Positions 45,744-57,517 of a stretch of 64,000 nucleotides of DNA are shown in pieces. Made by a program: the position numbers and the translations under genes. Under the pieces are notes generated by a model. That model searched no databases, was not told the origin of the DNA, and saw only the letters and a program-made list of their open reading frames with translations. Position 1 is the stretch's first letter, and each line of letters opens with the position of its first letter. Source of the DNA: Apoderus coryli (taxonomy: Eukaryota; Arthropoda; Insecta; Coleoptera; Attelabidae); contig OU452201.1 of NCBI GenBank assembly GCA_911728435.2, positions 12,958,001-13,022,000 on the forward strand, given 5' to 3'.

Positions 45744-46320
45744 TATTGTGCAACGAACATGAAATGACATATATTTCCTACGAGTAGGTATGATCGTTTG
45801 CAGCATGAGCCGCAGGCGAGTGCTGCAAATCATACGAGTCGGAAATGGTCATTTCATGTGAGTTTCACACTATACTTTTTCTACGACTGTTTTAATGCTT
45901 TTGAATAAATTTAACATAATTTGTAGGAAAATATTTGTTTTTCGAAACTTACCCCTGTTAACGTATAAGCCTAAATACGATAAATTAGAAGTATTAAATT
46001 GACTAGGTGGTGTTAAACTATATTCACTATCACTGTTTATGTGTTTTGAAATTAGCGAAATACTTAATTATAATTATTATTAATTATAAATACCAAAACT
46101 GTCAATTTGGTGTTTGTATTTTCGGCGTTGCTATGGTGATTTTTCATGCCCGCCGCTACTTTTCGTCATTACCAAGAACTTTTATCCGTGCGTAACAATA
46201 TTTCCCACTAGTTGCTAGTTGGTAGTTGCTAGTAAATCATAAACAGCATTACAATGTACTACATTTTCAAATCATGATTGAACATATAATAAAGGCATTT
46301 AAAGACAGTGGTAGAAAAAG
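45744..46320. mobile_element. Palindromic MITE, copy 2
   Basis: Closely matches 7791-8336 over its length: same opening palindrome, the TTTTCTACGACTG end, and a CAGTGGTAGAAAAA end near 46304-46317. It differs by an insertion of about 50 bp near 45980-46030 and by loss of the outer arm of the nested palindrome. Same orientation as copy 1. Confidence 0.7.
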
Positions 46321-47408
46321 TCATTTTTACATTCTTTTTATATCTTATAATGCTAGAATAGTAACTTGATATTAGGAATGACAGTAATTTAAATATTACT
46401 TCTTAGTCTGTATAAATACAAAGCTAAGAAAGAAAATTTTGTGTCGAACAATGATAAACCTCCACCAGATGAGATGGTGGGTTATAACATTAACGTTTTT
46501 GGAAGTTTCATTTCTTAAATTATTTTATTGCTAGTTTGATTATGACACATATTATTTTATAATTTAGTTCCCGTTTGGAAACCTTCATGGAAGCCTTTTG
46601 GACTCTTATTTTTAGTTCTCCATACCATATCCATATGTCATACCTACATACACTTGTTTTGATTCTAACACTTGCCATTCAGAATAATCCATCACCTGAA
46701 GCAGACACGATTTTCGGCAAAACCAGGTTGATTTTGGGAACTTGAAAATCATTGTTGCTCCAATTTTGTGTTCCACCCCTTAAACTGGGGGACTCCAATT
46801 TTATAATTTTAAATGTCATCCTCTGTCTTGTGAGACATCATTTTAAGCAGCTTAAGAGGGGGATTCGAATACAATCAAATTGCAGTTAGTTCTAAAACAG
46901 AGTTAAAAAACAGCAAATTTCGGCTTTGCAGACATATTTTTGCGCATGGAAATCTCTACTAATACGTATCTGGTAGCAAAAATTATTCTCGCAAAATAGA
47001 AATATTACATTTTAGTGCCACTATGTATTAGTTTTTGGCGACACCTACTGAGGAGAAGAATATATTAAAATATTCAAGAAAATTACTCTAAGTTAGAGAC
47101 TCTAATATTTAAATAAATATATTTATGTAGAGATTCACTAGAACCACCCGTTTCTGGGTTAAGCATGAAAAGCATAGTAAACAACGGAATAAAACACCAA
47201 ACAAATAAGTATAAAACGCTGATAAACACCTTTATTATTAATTATTGTTTTATTAATACAATAATAAAGAGTTCTTCATAAATACACGTTGGATAAGAGA
47301 ACAGCGATATTCTACATTTACTTCCTAAATATAGATTAAAGCTTCTACATTTTCAGATCGTCTTCACACTCTTGTTCGATGAGTATCTGGATGAAACCCA
47401 AACCTGGA
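46321..47408. other. Intergenic, nothing assigned
   Basis: A slightly GC-richer stretch at about 46560-46870 has no open frame of note. No RNA gene or repeat end recognised. Confidence 0.5.
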
Positions 47409-47840
47409 TTAATATGTAAACAAAACTGTAGCCCAATTATGATATTCTGCACACCAATGGAATCTTGCAGTGCGATTGCCTCTCAAAAGAAGTGCACATC
47501 TGATGGGTCGTCGATTGAAGAGGGATTGGCTTAGTGAAGACAATTTCTCACAGTCTCTCGGCCAATGGTTACGGTGTCCACCCTTTATATCCGTGACCAA
47601 TTCTGCTGCTGTAATTGTATGTTGCTTTCTAGCAATTAATAATCTTGGGCTGGAGTTGTAGAGCGTCCATGTCCTATATGTTGCTCGTATGACTACCAGT
47701 TTTCCTTAAACGTGTCCATAGTTGATTTATGGAACTTTGAGAAACATCAATTCGCTCAGCTGCTTCAGCATGTCGCATGCAAGCTTGAAGAAGGCGTTCC
47801 ACTCGATTTTCGTCTAAAGTCAAATGTTGTTCCATGGTAT
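47409..47840 (-). pseudogene. Tc1-like transposase N-terminal fragment
   Basis: Read on minus from about 47835: an HTH start resembling LTLDENRVERLLQACMRHAE, then SQSSINQLWTRLRKTGS, the paired-like domain of Tc1 transposases, which often reads VVHRLWERFQETGS. The 63-codon frame at 47409-47600 carries FNRRPIRCALLLRGNRTARF and HWCAEYHNW, the region just before the first catalytic Asp. Stops and frame changes separate the blocks and the catalytic domain is absent. Confidence 0.6.
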
Positions 47841-48930
47841 GACACACTTTATTAACAAGAACTCTATAGGAGCACTGAATTTGAAACTATAGATAAGGGT
47901 AGGATTTCTACTTTTTTCAACTTTCATGGTTATCAACTTTTTTGCTTTTTGGTAAAACCTCTACACTTACCGCATTGTTTCTACTTTCTGCAAGTGCAGA
48001 ATGGCAGGCGCAAGCAAAACGCCGCATCTAAGGCTTACTTAGCGGAAACGCGGCAAATTCGATTTAGATACTGCGTTTTTAATAATAAGACAGCATCAGA
48101 TACTGCATTTATGCTGCTAAGCTATCATGTAATATTTTGTAAAAGTGGCAAAAATATATTATGAATTTTTGGCTTTCCAAAACCTTTACAAAAGTTCTGT
48201 CAGCAATCTATTTTGCCTTAAAACCAGAATGTGTGTAATATTTCTTGTTTGTATGCATATTGTCTGATCTATGGATGTTTATCACCATAAAAGTTTTTTC
48301 GTGCACACTTTTATTAAAATTCCCGTAAAACATTTCAATGTATGTTCACGCCTCTAATCAAAAAGAATACATGTTTAGATATATTTTTCAAATATTTTGG
48401 TTTTTGGGCATTCCACGCCTACAAAATATCTGTTTACTGTAGAATTTGTTCCATAACCACAATACAATGAAATCTATTGTGGACACTTAAGAAATGTCAC
48501 TCAAATTCATTGATAGAGGTTATTGAAAAAATTAACTGTATCTGTATATACTTCTGACTAGGGCACTGATATAAACATAGTTCAGTATATACAGGGACTT
48601 TCAATGAGTGCGACTGAGTTTGAAATAAAAATAATATTTTCTATTGATTCTACACTCACTTGTGTTGTACGTACATATTATTTACACGCCCCATTATCAT
48701 TTATATTATTGAAAAATATCTGTTTCGGTTCGAAATCAAATCCACATTTCAACTGCGGCGCGTTTCTCTTTTTACGCTTATACTGTCATCTTTAGTTTCT
48801 ACTAAAAACTGTGTTTTGCTAAGGAAAACTTGTGGCCTCCGATAATATGTTGATATAATAACCATTTTTCAACTTATAGCACTAGTAATTAAATCTGGCC
48901 CAGTTCTCGAAGAGGTTTGTCAATTACATG
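47841..48930. other. Intergenic, nothing assigned
   Basis: Short frames (62-71 codons) at 47949-48164 and 48604-48845 overlap in different frames and show no domain. AT-rich. Confidence 0.5.
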
Positions 48931-49072
48931 CAATGAAAACCTTCCAGTCAATACCTCGTATTTATTTATACATTTTAACATGTCTGCTGATGCTTGTATA
49001 AGGCGAAACATGTCATAAAGGTTAAAATTGATAAATGAATACGAAGTCTTGACGGGAAGTTTTAGGTATTAA
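48931..49072. mobile_element. Fold-back element with hammerhead-like centre
   Basis: Imperfect inverted arms of about 48 bp (about 48931-48980 and 49024-49072) include TCGTATTTATTTAT and ATAAATGAATACGA. Between them, plus strand: CTGATGC (48987-48993), a hairpin, GAAA (49005-49008), CATGTC. A9 of the core is C, so catalysis should be lost, while the ACATGTC segment is kept. Confidence 0.5.
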
Positions 49073-49549
49073 TGACCATCGATGGGATCATCGTTTGGCA
49101 TGATAGTCCAACCCTTCATCATCAGCAAACTCTAATTTTTAACGTTTTGAATAGCACTGTATATACTCAGTATTGTACCTTTTTTCTATGAATTGAAAAA
49201 GGCTCTATTATAATGCCACCCACACGTGAAATCTATGAATGGATTTATTTGCTGTATTTACTACAAATTTTCCGTGTTAAATGGATACCATTTAAGAGGA
49301 ACTTAATAATAATAGTAAATGTGTATAATAATATTTTTTTACCAGTAACCCAAATAGAAAATATTTTATTGAATCTACTCTAAGCTAGAGTAACATTATA
49401 CTCCATCTAGTAAACTGGTTAATATAATAAACACCCAGATACTTTCATATAAAATCTAAAAGGTTTTGATGACGTCTTCCTAGAAGTAGATAGGTTCTAT
49501 TTAATTTATTTAAAGGATGACTGCACAAGATTAATTTAATAAAATCAAT
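49073..49549. other. Intergenic, nothing assigned
   Basis: AT-rich with no open frame, RNA gene or repeat end recognised. Confidence 0.5.
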
Positions 49550-49610
49550 ATTTGACGTACATTGACAAATAAATGTAGTGGACTTGTGGACAAAAATTCT
49601 TAAAAATTAT

Positions 49611-49647
49611 ACATGTTTCGGGACTCTAGATCCCATCATGAGTGGAT
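49611..49647 (-). ncRNA. Hammerhead-like motif, core mutated
   Basis: On the minus strand: CCA, CTCATGA (49642-49636), extra T, GGGAT-CTAGA-GTCCC (5 bp with one U-G), GAAACATGT. G5 of the core is C, a change expected to abolish cleavage. Helix II again keeps its pairing with a different sequence. Confidence 0.5.
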
Positions 49648-49719
49648 TAATTAATGTATTCAAATGTTTTTTTTATTATTATAATGGACATTGTGTTTTA
49701 AATTAAATAATTGAGAATA

Positions 49720-49856
49720 CCTTGAGCAGAGAGTTGAGTGTGAGTTTCCTCGGAAAACAGATCGTCAGATCGAATTTTAGCAACGTTCGCATTATCGCAC
49801 TTGATGGAACCTGCATAAATTTGGACAAATCCAGGTTCACCGAGAGCACCAACCAT
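49720..49856 (-). CDS. Candidate small coding exon, unknown protein
   Basis: Minus-strand ATG at 49856 in a strong context (GCAAAATGG) opens about 50 codons with codon use more like a gene than its surroundings. The peptide starts MVGALGEPGFVQIYAGSIKC and continues with NVAKIRSDDLFSEETHTQLSAQ before a possible donor (AAG-GTATTC) near 49722. I recognise no family. It could be a retroposed or transposon-borne fragment, a first exon, or chance. Confidence 0.2.
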
Positions 49857-50059
49857 TTTGCGAGTTATAATCTTTGCTATCTTGCTGCTTTGTTATAATC
49901 TTTGCTGCGTGATGATGATAGATCAAATTCCGACTGGTATAACTACTTATCCTAGTCATAGTAGCGAACTACAAAAACTTCAGAACGTCTTGCATCCAAA
50001 AATCCGTAACCTGCGACCTTCTCCAAGTAGAAGAAGAAATAAGAAACTTAAATGAAAAT

Positions 50060-52470
50060 AATCTCTTATAAGAATTTTCTAATTATTTGATTAATGGGTT
50101 AAAAATAAATCCATGTAGTGACTTGACTAATGCCTACGTATATAGTTGTCCATTAGGTCTGTCAAACTGTTAGTGAAAGAAATTTCGAAGTTTTGTGATG
50201 AACTTGAATTGGAAACACAATTGAGTAAAGGCAGCGGGAGATGACACACGCGTTCGACTTTATCAATTCAACAACAAATTGTTGGTCAGTTTGGAAAAGT
50301 TAAGGGCATATATTAAGAGCAGATGTTTTTGATAGACACACGTTTATTATATTGGCAGTATAATTATAACGGTAAAAGGCGTTAGTATATAGATACTATG
50401 GTATTATGTTCAGTAGAAGCAAATTGTTGAAGCTTTTATTTATAGATTTAGTTGGAGGAAATATTTTATGACTTACATAATTTCGTACCTAGTAGTACAA
50501 TACCAAAATGCAAGGGATCTTTCTAACCACCGCGCCGGCGCCGCTATCGATTATTTATAGCGGAGAGCTGAGAATATAGGTTAGGTTCTAAAATGTAGAA
50601 TGTTTGGTAATAAGAATATTTGAATCCAATATTATGAAAAATACTTAACTTCCACAATTCTTAATATTCTAATATTATTAAGGCCGTTTTGATTCCGAAA
50701 ATGCCATAGAAGTATCAAATCTCATATCCTTGTATAAGCAAGGCTATGCTTATTACCCCCTTGTTCAAATTGCAAATATCCGAGTAATAAAATAATCCTG
50801 TAATCCTAATAGTAAGTACAATATGTAGAAATGTCAAATCCTTTTATAGAAATTGGAATGGTTTCCGGAAAAAAGTCCAAATCGTGTAATGTAACGTAAA
50901 AAAAGATACGGGAGCTCCCGATCTGCTGATTTATGTTTCTTTTATATTATTATCATTATTGTTTGTCGTCTTCATGATAGCTGACCCTACACTCCGTATG
51001 TTTTTTATGTTTTTGTGATTCTTTTTTACATGAAAGAAAGTATACAATAGAACTTTGGATGGCCTGTAAGTTCATACATTTTCGGTTATATGTACATTAT
51101 CTACATGGTTTTGGAAAATTTTTGGACAAAAATGTATTTTATGAATTACTTCACTAAATATTCAAATGAGTTCCTGAAATAATTAGTAGGATTAAAGAAG
51201 GTATATTGAAGACAAAGCAAAACAAATCCTATAATGAGATAAAAACATTCATTTATCTAAATCTATTATCAAATCAATCAATGATATTTCATGAGGATAT
51301 GCGAGTTTTTTATTGAAAACCAGAATTCAGCATTTAAAATTTGATTATGATTTGAAGCTATTAAACTATACTATGCTCGAAATATATTAAACTATTTGGA
51401 AGCATTCCTTCTGTATTCGAATTTGAAAAATAATATAGTATGATAGGTATTCACCAATAACATAAAAAGCTACCTTGTAACCATCTAGGTGTTGTATATT
51501 TATACAGGGTGTCGCAGTCCGTCGGTAAATTTTTGCAAATTTCGATGTGCAATATACAAGTTTTTTTTTAAATGGGCCACCTTATATTTGATACCTTTTT
51601 GTGCAATGCAGTAGAAATTTTAATGCTTTTGCATGATTGAATGGCATAAGCTAAATATTGCAATACTTATTATGGTAAGTTTACTAAAAACGTAATCGAC
51701 TATTATTGCAAATTTAATTTTGTATAAAAAAATTGGATATCTAAAAGTTACTGTAGTACTTTGCTTTCTCCCAATTTGTCCTTTCAAGTCCATTTCACGC
51801 CCTCGCCCAGTTTAATGTTATATACAGAATAAATCTAAAAAAAGAAGTAGCAAGAAAGAAGAAAAAACTGTCCACCGGATGAAATTAAGTTGGATTAAGC
51901 ATCCCTAAAAAAACTTCTAGAAACGGAAAAATAGAATAGCTTTAGTCTGAAGTAAACATAAGAAAATAAATCAGTATTCTATTATTTTCACTACTGAAGA
52001 GATAAATCTGTCTTTCACAATTTTTTATACAGGGTGTCCCAGAATATGTGGGCAATCTCTCGGATTTGGGTAGATTGTGAAAAAGAAGGTTATAGAGGTT
52101 CATATAAAGTTTTGTCGAATCGGACTTCGCTGCAAAGTTATGAGCCCTAGAGTAGACCTAAAATTCAGTTTTTTAATGATAATTATTGAATCGCCTCGGA
52201 TAAATTAATTCAATTTCAGTATAATTTACCTCAGATAGGGACTCCAGTAACCTCATATAAAAGAATGGCATTGTAACCCCCTTTTTTAATGCGTCTTGGT
52301 ACTAAGATTTTGAAGCAGTTTTTGAATAGCTTAAACATTTTGGTATAAAAATTGTACTCTTGTTCGATATGCAAACCCGAATGGACCCAAAAACCTCAAT
52401 AGTGTAATTGAATAGCTGGAGCACAAATCAGAAACACCACGACTTTATGTAGAACGGAAATGGAACAACA
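50060..52470. other. Intergenic with repeat fragments
   Basis: TATACAGGGTGTCGC at 51502-51516 and TATACAGGGTGTCCC at 52027-52041 are insect repeat signatures, also seen inverted at 2763 and 4390; their class is not evident. A GC-rich inverted repeat, CCGCTAT (50541-50547) and ATAGCGG (50557-50563), stands out in AT-rich DNA. No gene. Confidence 0.45.
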
Positions 52471-52794
52471 ATGACGTTCTCTCAAAAACATTACAGACAT
52501 TTCGAAAGACTTGTGGTGAAAAATACTGAAGAAACGCCGAGCGAGAACTATAAAAACACTTCCATCCATATTAATAGTAACTCAGCCTTCGCTAACCATA
52601 TAGTCAATAATGGACATAATTTTGATATCCTTACAGGGTTTACACCTCTACATATCTGCAATAAGGGTATAAAATTAAATAACCTCGAATGTCTCGAAAT
52701 TTTCAAACACACTAAATACCACAAGGATGACTGCCTCAATGAGCAAATTGAATTTGATTGCTTCCCGTTTTACAGCTCTCTGAAATTTGTCTAA
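52471..52794 (+). pseudogene. Penelope-like element, GIY-YIG endonuclease C-terminal remnant
   Basis: The 107-codon frame contains NSAFANHIVNNGHNFD, then LHICNKGIKLNNLECLEIFK and a LNEQIEF block. This spacing of a His-containing helix, the NK(G)xKLNxLExxEI helix and LNxQ is that of the C-terminal half of Penelope-like GIY-YIG endonucleases, which nick target DNA for retrotransposition. The GIY and YIG strands and the RT domain are not readable upstream. A hammerhead-like motif lies about 540 bp downstream on the same strand, as in the terminal repeats of Penelope-like elements. Confidence 0.75.
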
Positions 52795-53333
52795 TTCATA
52801 CCAGATGTAAGAAATCCTAACCTCAAAATAAAAATAAATACCTTCCTCTTGTCCCTTTATTTTAACACCAACATAACTGTCTAGACGTTATAATAACCAA
52901 CACGACGCTATTGACACAATTCCAGACTTGCGCAATTTGTCGAACAACAACTCTTCTTCCCATACATGGCTGTGGCTGGTTTGACTGATATCACTAACTT
53001 CAAACAATTGAATGATTGACAGTACTTGACCTTCCCTCTCATTTCTATTTGTTGTGTGTTCATAATAACACGTTTAGAAATAAAAATTAATAATTCATCC
53101 ATGATTTATAAAAAGAAATCAAACAATATGTACAATGTAACTGATCGGTTTCCTTCAGAAACCCTCAGACTAACTAATTAAGATCGCTCATAAAATGTAG
53201 TTTGATTTTCGGTTAGAAAAATTTTTATATTTTTTATGTTTTTTCTTTCCACTAAGGTAAGATTATAGCTACAACATATTGTGTAATATTGATACATTCA
53301 AATAATTTTTCCCTTTATAGTTGTTATAATAGT
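52795..53333 (+). other. Probable 3' region of the Penelope-like remnant
   Basis: Non-coding sequence between the endonuclease remnant and the hammerhead-like motif at 53334. The 64-codon minus frame at 52908-53102 has no support. I infer it belongs to the same element. Confidence 0.4.
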
Positions 53334-53377
53334 TTCAACTGATGATGACCCTTACTAGGGCCGAAACATGTATTGAA
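53334..53377 (+). ncRNA. Hammerhead-like ribozyme motif next to a Penelope-like remnant
   Basis: TTCAA (53334-53338), CTGATGA (53339-53345), extra T, GACCC-TTACTA-GGGCC (G-C, A-C mismatch, three C-G), GAAA (53363-53366), CATGT, A17 (53372), TTGAA (53373-53377). Stem I is 5 bp and perfect, the core bases are intact and GUA is an allowed cleavage triplet. At 53415-53439 GTGGATGCGACAGC and ATTTTATTTC repeat the family's terminal module. With 57285 and 57518, one of the best-preserved copies. Confidence 0.65.
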
Positions 53378-54359
53378 TGACTGGTTCGTTGGAGAAACCT
53401 GTTAATAAACAATTTAGTGGATGCGACAGCATTTTATTTCCTAACTTCCATCAGATGTTAGAAGCGGATTTAACGAACTCAAGCAGTTTGGCGCCAGTGG
53501 ATGTTTTTTGTAATAGAGCGATTAGTCTATACTCCGATCAACACGGAAGAGAGGAACTCATTGACGTCATCGAGCTGTGAAGCTTTAGAAAAACAAAGCA
53601 ACAACCGTAATAAATTGATTCACTTTTAAATAATCATTAATAAGAAGTAACCTATTACCATGCTAGCGCTGTGCGCTGGTTGGAACCCGTTCAGTGATTT
53701 TCTGAAATTCTTCACTAAGGTCATTTAACTAATGCAAGTTGCTATTATCTCTTACTAAAAATGGAAAATAATAACCAGGACAACAAACTACTGTAATCTT
53801 CAAATGGAAATGCGATAATAAAAGTATTATAACATTTCTCTATAAAATTTTTAGTGGTCTAACAGGCGTATAAAAACGACATCATAATCGAAACCCTTTT
53901 AAGTATACAAATCATAACCCTCCTTCCTGTTCCGTCAATTAGCCGGGTGGAAAGAAGAATTTTTAGGAGTGGGACGGCGGCGGCGTCCTCCTGACGTTGC
54001 TGCTCTTTATTTGGACGTCGGCTCGAATTTCCTGCTTCCTGTCGGGCGGGACGTCGGAACAAGACTTTACACTCTGATGATATTCACGATTTAAACCCTC
54101 AGTATATGGTAGAGTTTTATACAAGGAAATAAATAAATAAAATAGACAGACGTTGTTTACATCAGGTATGATTAATTAATTTAGGTTGTCTATTGATTTC
54201 TTTTTGAAATTTAATTTAGTCGTGACATACTCTATGACCCATCATTAGTATAAATATGAGGTTTTGTCATATTCAGTTCAATTTTGAACTATCCTCGATC
54301 AAGCAACTCAATCGGGAAGAAAAGAAAAGTCAAGAAGAAAATAGTTCAAACTGTTCAAA
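53378..54359. other. Intergenic with a GC-rich patch
   Basis: The 67-codon frame at 53377-53580 begins inside the hammerhead-like stem I and runs through the terminal module, so I do not take it as a gene. A GC-rich patch at about 53940-54060 contains GGGACGGCGGCGGCGTCC, partly self-complementary, and a 67-codon minus frame rich in Arg and Gln with no domain. Confidence 0.4.
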
Positions 54360-54480
54360 CCATTATGGAGCACATCCCAACGGTTTACGGGGAATCCTGC
54401 ACAGGAAAAACAATTGTTTATACAAGTGGCATGGACTTTTTAGGCATGGTGGGGCATAAATCGCTGAGGTATCCAATAAA
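54360..54480 (+). pseudogene. Mariner-type HTH fragment, copy A
   Basis: GTTTACGGGGAATCCTG opens VYGESC; after a frame change LYKWHGLFRHGG follows. This is the mariner HTH2/linker order (VYG..C...VYKW..F..G). It is closely related at the nucleotide level to the minus-strand fragment at 60420-60560. Frameshifted, with no catalytic part. Confidence 0.45.
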
Positions 54481-54839
54481 ATAATTAAAATAATAAAACC
54501 GCGCGTCGAATGTTCTAGTACGTTTTTGGAACTGTAGATATCGATTATGGGAAGCCCTACAGTTACGTTTATTAACGTGACTTCTAAAGAGTTAGTGAGC
54601 TTAGTTCAAGGGTTAGTGAAAATTGATGTTATAAATTTCAAATGGGCATTGTGAAGCTTTATAAGCAATTAATCTTTCAATAGTGTTCAAATGTATTATT
54701 CTATGACGAGTTTTGGGCGTTTTGGTCTTCCGGCATACTTCGCAACAGTAGATGTTCGTTTATCTGATGATCCTTAACTTTGACAGAGTTTCTGAAACCC
54801 AGGCATTACTTTGGAAATAAGCTTTAAATATATCCCAGT

Positions 54840-54965
54840 GTTTAGTTCTAGATTATTGCAAAAGCTGCACGTAAGGTCTCCGTCAAACAAGCCAATTATA
54901 TACAGGAATTCTGTTACTGTTATATGGCCTCGTGAATCCTGTCCTGATAGTATAAGCTAGTTGCT
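54840..54965 (-). pseudogene. Possible non-LTR ORF2 C-terminal scrap
   Basis: A minus-strand frame reads FLYIIGLFDGDLTCSFC with LSGQDSRGH upstream, recalling the end of the RNase H region and the following CxxC (GL...D..CRFC) in R1/Jockey-type ORF2. Short and diverged; no other part is recognisable. Confidence 0.25.
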
Positions 54966-57215
54966 CTATGGGGACACGGTATTCTTATCAAATTTTACCC
55001 GTGTTCCTGGCTGGGTATGTCGTCTCATTAATCCTTGTGTTTTTCAAGGGTCAATTCATGTACTATTCTAGTCCTGCGGTTTCTATTAACCCCTGTCTTG
55101 CAAGTAGAATAGCCTCCTCATTTTCAGATCTAGGTATAAACTGCGTAAGAATAGTCACAGGAAACATTTTTTAGAAATGCAAACGCAATTATTTTTTGAG
55201 AAACGTAAACAATTAATTTTCATCAAAGCTCTACCAAACCAACAGAATAATATATGTGTAGCATAAAAGCTGATGGGGTTGAGAAAGGCTCATAATACAT
55301 TTACGTGTTCATTAATCATGATTTTTTTTATTGTTAAATGCGTGTGTCAGGAAAAAGCAAATAAATCCAAAGTACATTAGCTATTAGGTGTAGATAAATA
55401 TAACGTTTGTATGTCATGCAAGGTTACAGATATGCACAATATGAAGAAACTATACGAATAAGGGATTTGTTAAAATTGGAAGTTCAAAGTTTTTTTTATC
55501 TATTAGAATACTTGGTGTATCTAAAAAATATATTGTAAATTTAATAATCAAACCGGAAAATTCGCTTTTTAAAAAACTTTATTTTTAACAAAATAGCAAT
55601 CATTTTGTGGCTTAGCCACAGTTTAAGTTAATATTCGGTTAATATTCGATGGCTTAGCGGACCAATTACTGCAGGCAGGAGCAAAGATAAAAATAATATA
55701 AAATATACAAAAATAGGTCAAACACAAAAGCTGATGGGGTTGCTAATGGAAGCAAAGTTGTCCGTATAGGTACAACCAGGAGTCATTTGCCACTAAGGCA
55801 CAAAATTATTTCTATTTTATTATATTTGCGAACACAAATTCCTTTTGTAATTTATTTTTAACGGTGTTAAATTTTGAAATAGTTTTCTGAAGTTTATAAT
55901 AAGATATGTTGCAATTGCTACTGTCTAAAAAAAAAGAAGCAGACGTAATTAGGATAAAAAATATGAATAAGCAGTAAAACTGTGAATCTAGGAGTTCATC
56001 AGAAACTTAGAACGTCTTCACATTACATGTTTAGCTACTACTAATACTTATTTTCTCTCTTTATGTTACTATTTTTTTAAACTAATTTTTTGAATTCTAT
56101 AGATTTAACTCATGAGCTTGAAAGTTTTTAAAATAATGAAGATATAGTAGCAACAGTAGTAGCCGGCTCTCTATGAATTTTTCGTATACATCATACAGAC
56201 GTTCATTTATCCCTGTCAGGAGATAGGACAGTATAAGGCAGGTTATTTATTGTTGCAAATATCAATGTCGCCCAGGATTCTGCTCCTGCTCTTCTCCGTA
56301 TGTTTCTGGCATGCTTTTAACAATATTGTATAATCTGTATGTAGTTCATCTAGATCTCTTCAAGTGTACATTTATTTTTATTTATACTGGAATCCTTATT
56401 ATTATTTTCAAGGTTAAAATTATTTAAATTGGGAAATTAAAGTATAGTTTGGGTACGTAATTTTATTTATTGCGGCTTTGTACTCTATTTCACAACATTC
56501 GTCTCTTCTGGATTTATTATCAATCTTCTGATGAACAAAAAATCACTTGTTCGACAAAAGTTCACTCGTTATAGATATTTATTTGAGATTAAATATCACA
56601 GAAAAAATTAATTTTGTAGTTAATATTTTCATTGTTCCATTTCTGTCACTTTGATATTGAGTTCTGTTTGTTGTTACCGACAGATTCAAAATCAAAAATG
56701 TTTTTGTTCACCTAGGCAGAGAAATATTACTTTTCATTAGATGAATGAGGTTAATAATGTTGACTTACCAGATTAGTAGTGAAAAGACGTTGTTATTATG
56801 TTAATAAACAATTATTATTATAATAAATGCTACATCAGTAATAGGCTAAACTTTAGCTTCAAAAATGTTAACAGATAATATTTTGGGATTGTTAAATTAC
56901 ATTAAAATTTAGTACAAAAATAGTATGAGGGCAATTCTTGATGTAGATCGAAGAACTCCCATGTAATACATGTTGCGATCTTTGGAATGATTTTTTGCAT
57001 CTGAGTATTTAAAATTTAGGACTCTTACACTGATCCATAAAATGAAATTTGGTTTGACGCCAGGTTATCTGACATCTAAATTGTTTGTAAATTCGTCTAC
57101 GACACAATAACAAGAAATAATTTTAGTTTTTTTCAGTTTATTTTTCTTGCGGTGTTCAGTCTTTATAAAAAATTATTTTACAAAACTTTTTTAGATAAAG
57201 ACAACATCCATTTTT
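54966..57215. other. Intergenic, nothing assigned
   Basis: A 17-bp direct repeat, AAAAGCTGATGGGGTTG, occurs at 55265-55281 and 55726-55742. A local GTTAATATTCG doublet lies near 55627-55649. No gene, RNA gene or transposon end. The 68-codon frame at 54968-55174 is not supported. Confidence 0.5.
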
Positions 57216-57284
57216 ATTATTTGAATAAAACGACGTCTACTCTACAAAATGATCTTTATATATACGTTGAAATTCTTATTAGTT

Positions 57285-57323
57285 GCCAGACATGTTTCGG
57301 ACTACACGTCCATCATCAGTGGC
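57285..57323 (-). ncRNA. Hammerhead-like ribozyme motif, best-preserved copy
   Basis: On the minus strand: GCCA, CTGATGA, extra T, GGAC-GTGTA-GTCC, GAAA, CATGT, C17, TGGC. Stem I GCCA/TGGC is perfect, all conserved core bases are present, and the GUC cleavage triplet is intact. ACATGT is a palindrome, so stem III is either a minimal hairpin or forms between two RNAs, as in dimeric hammerheads with short stem III. The only departure from consensus is the unpaired T before helix II. Confidence 0.68.
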
Positions 57324-57517
57324 TAAGGAACCTTGATCTACAAAGTCAAATAATTTAAATCCATTTTATTTTTATTTTTCATTTTATTAATTTAACACTA
57401 ACTTTCCAAAAAGTGATATTGTATAAACGTTCAAAACAAAAACCAATATAAAATCTCTATGTTAATTTCATATGAAGTGTAACCCTCACATTTAACTATA
57501 TTATACAAGGTTCCTTA

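Noticed and set aside
49858..50055. 65-codon plus-strand frame with a signal-peptide-like hydrophobic start
   Set aside because: It starts with TTG rather than ATG and overlaps a better minus-strand candidate. The hydrophobic stretch can arise from an ATC/TTG-rich local duplication (GTTATAATCTTTGCT occurs twice).
53377..53580. 67-codon frame downstream of the Penelope-like remnant
   Set aside because: Its ATG lies at the stem I edge of the hammerhead-like motif and the frame runs through the terminal module, so it is more likely incidental non-coding element sequence.
54968..55174. 68-codon frame with hydrophobic segments, possible membrane peptide
   Set aside because: It overlaps a minus-strand region that looks more like a non-LTR scrap, and has no support as a gene.
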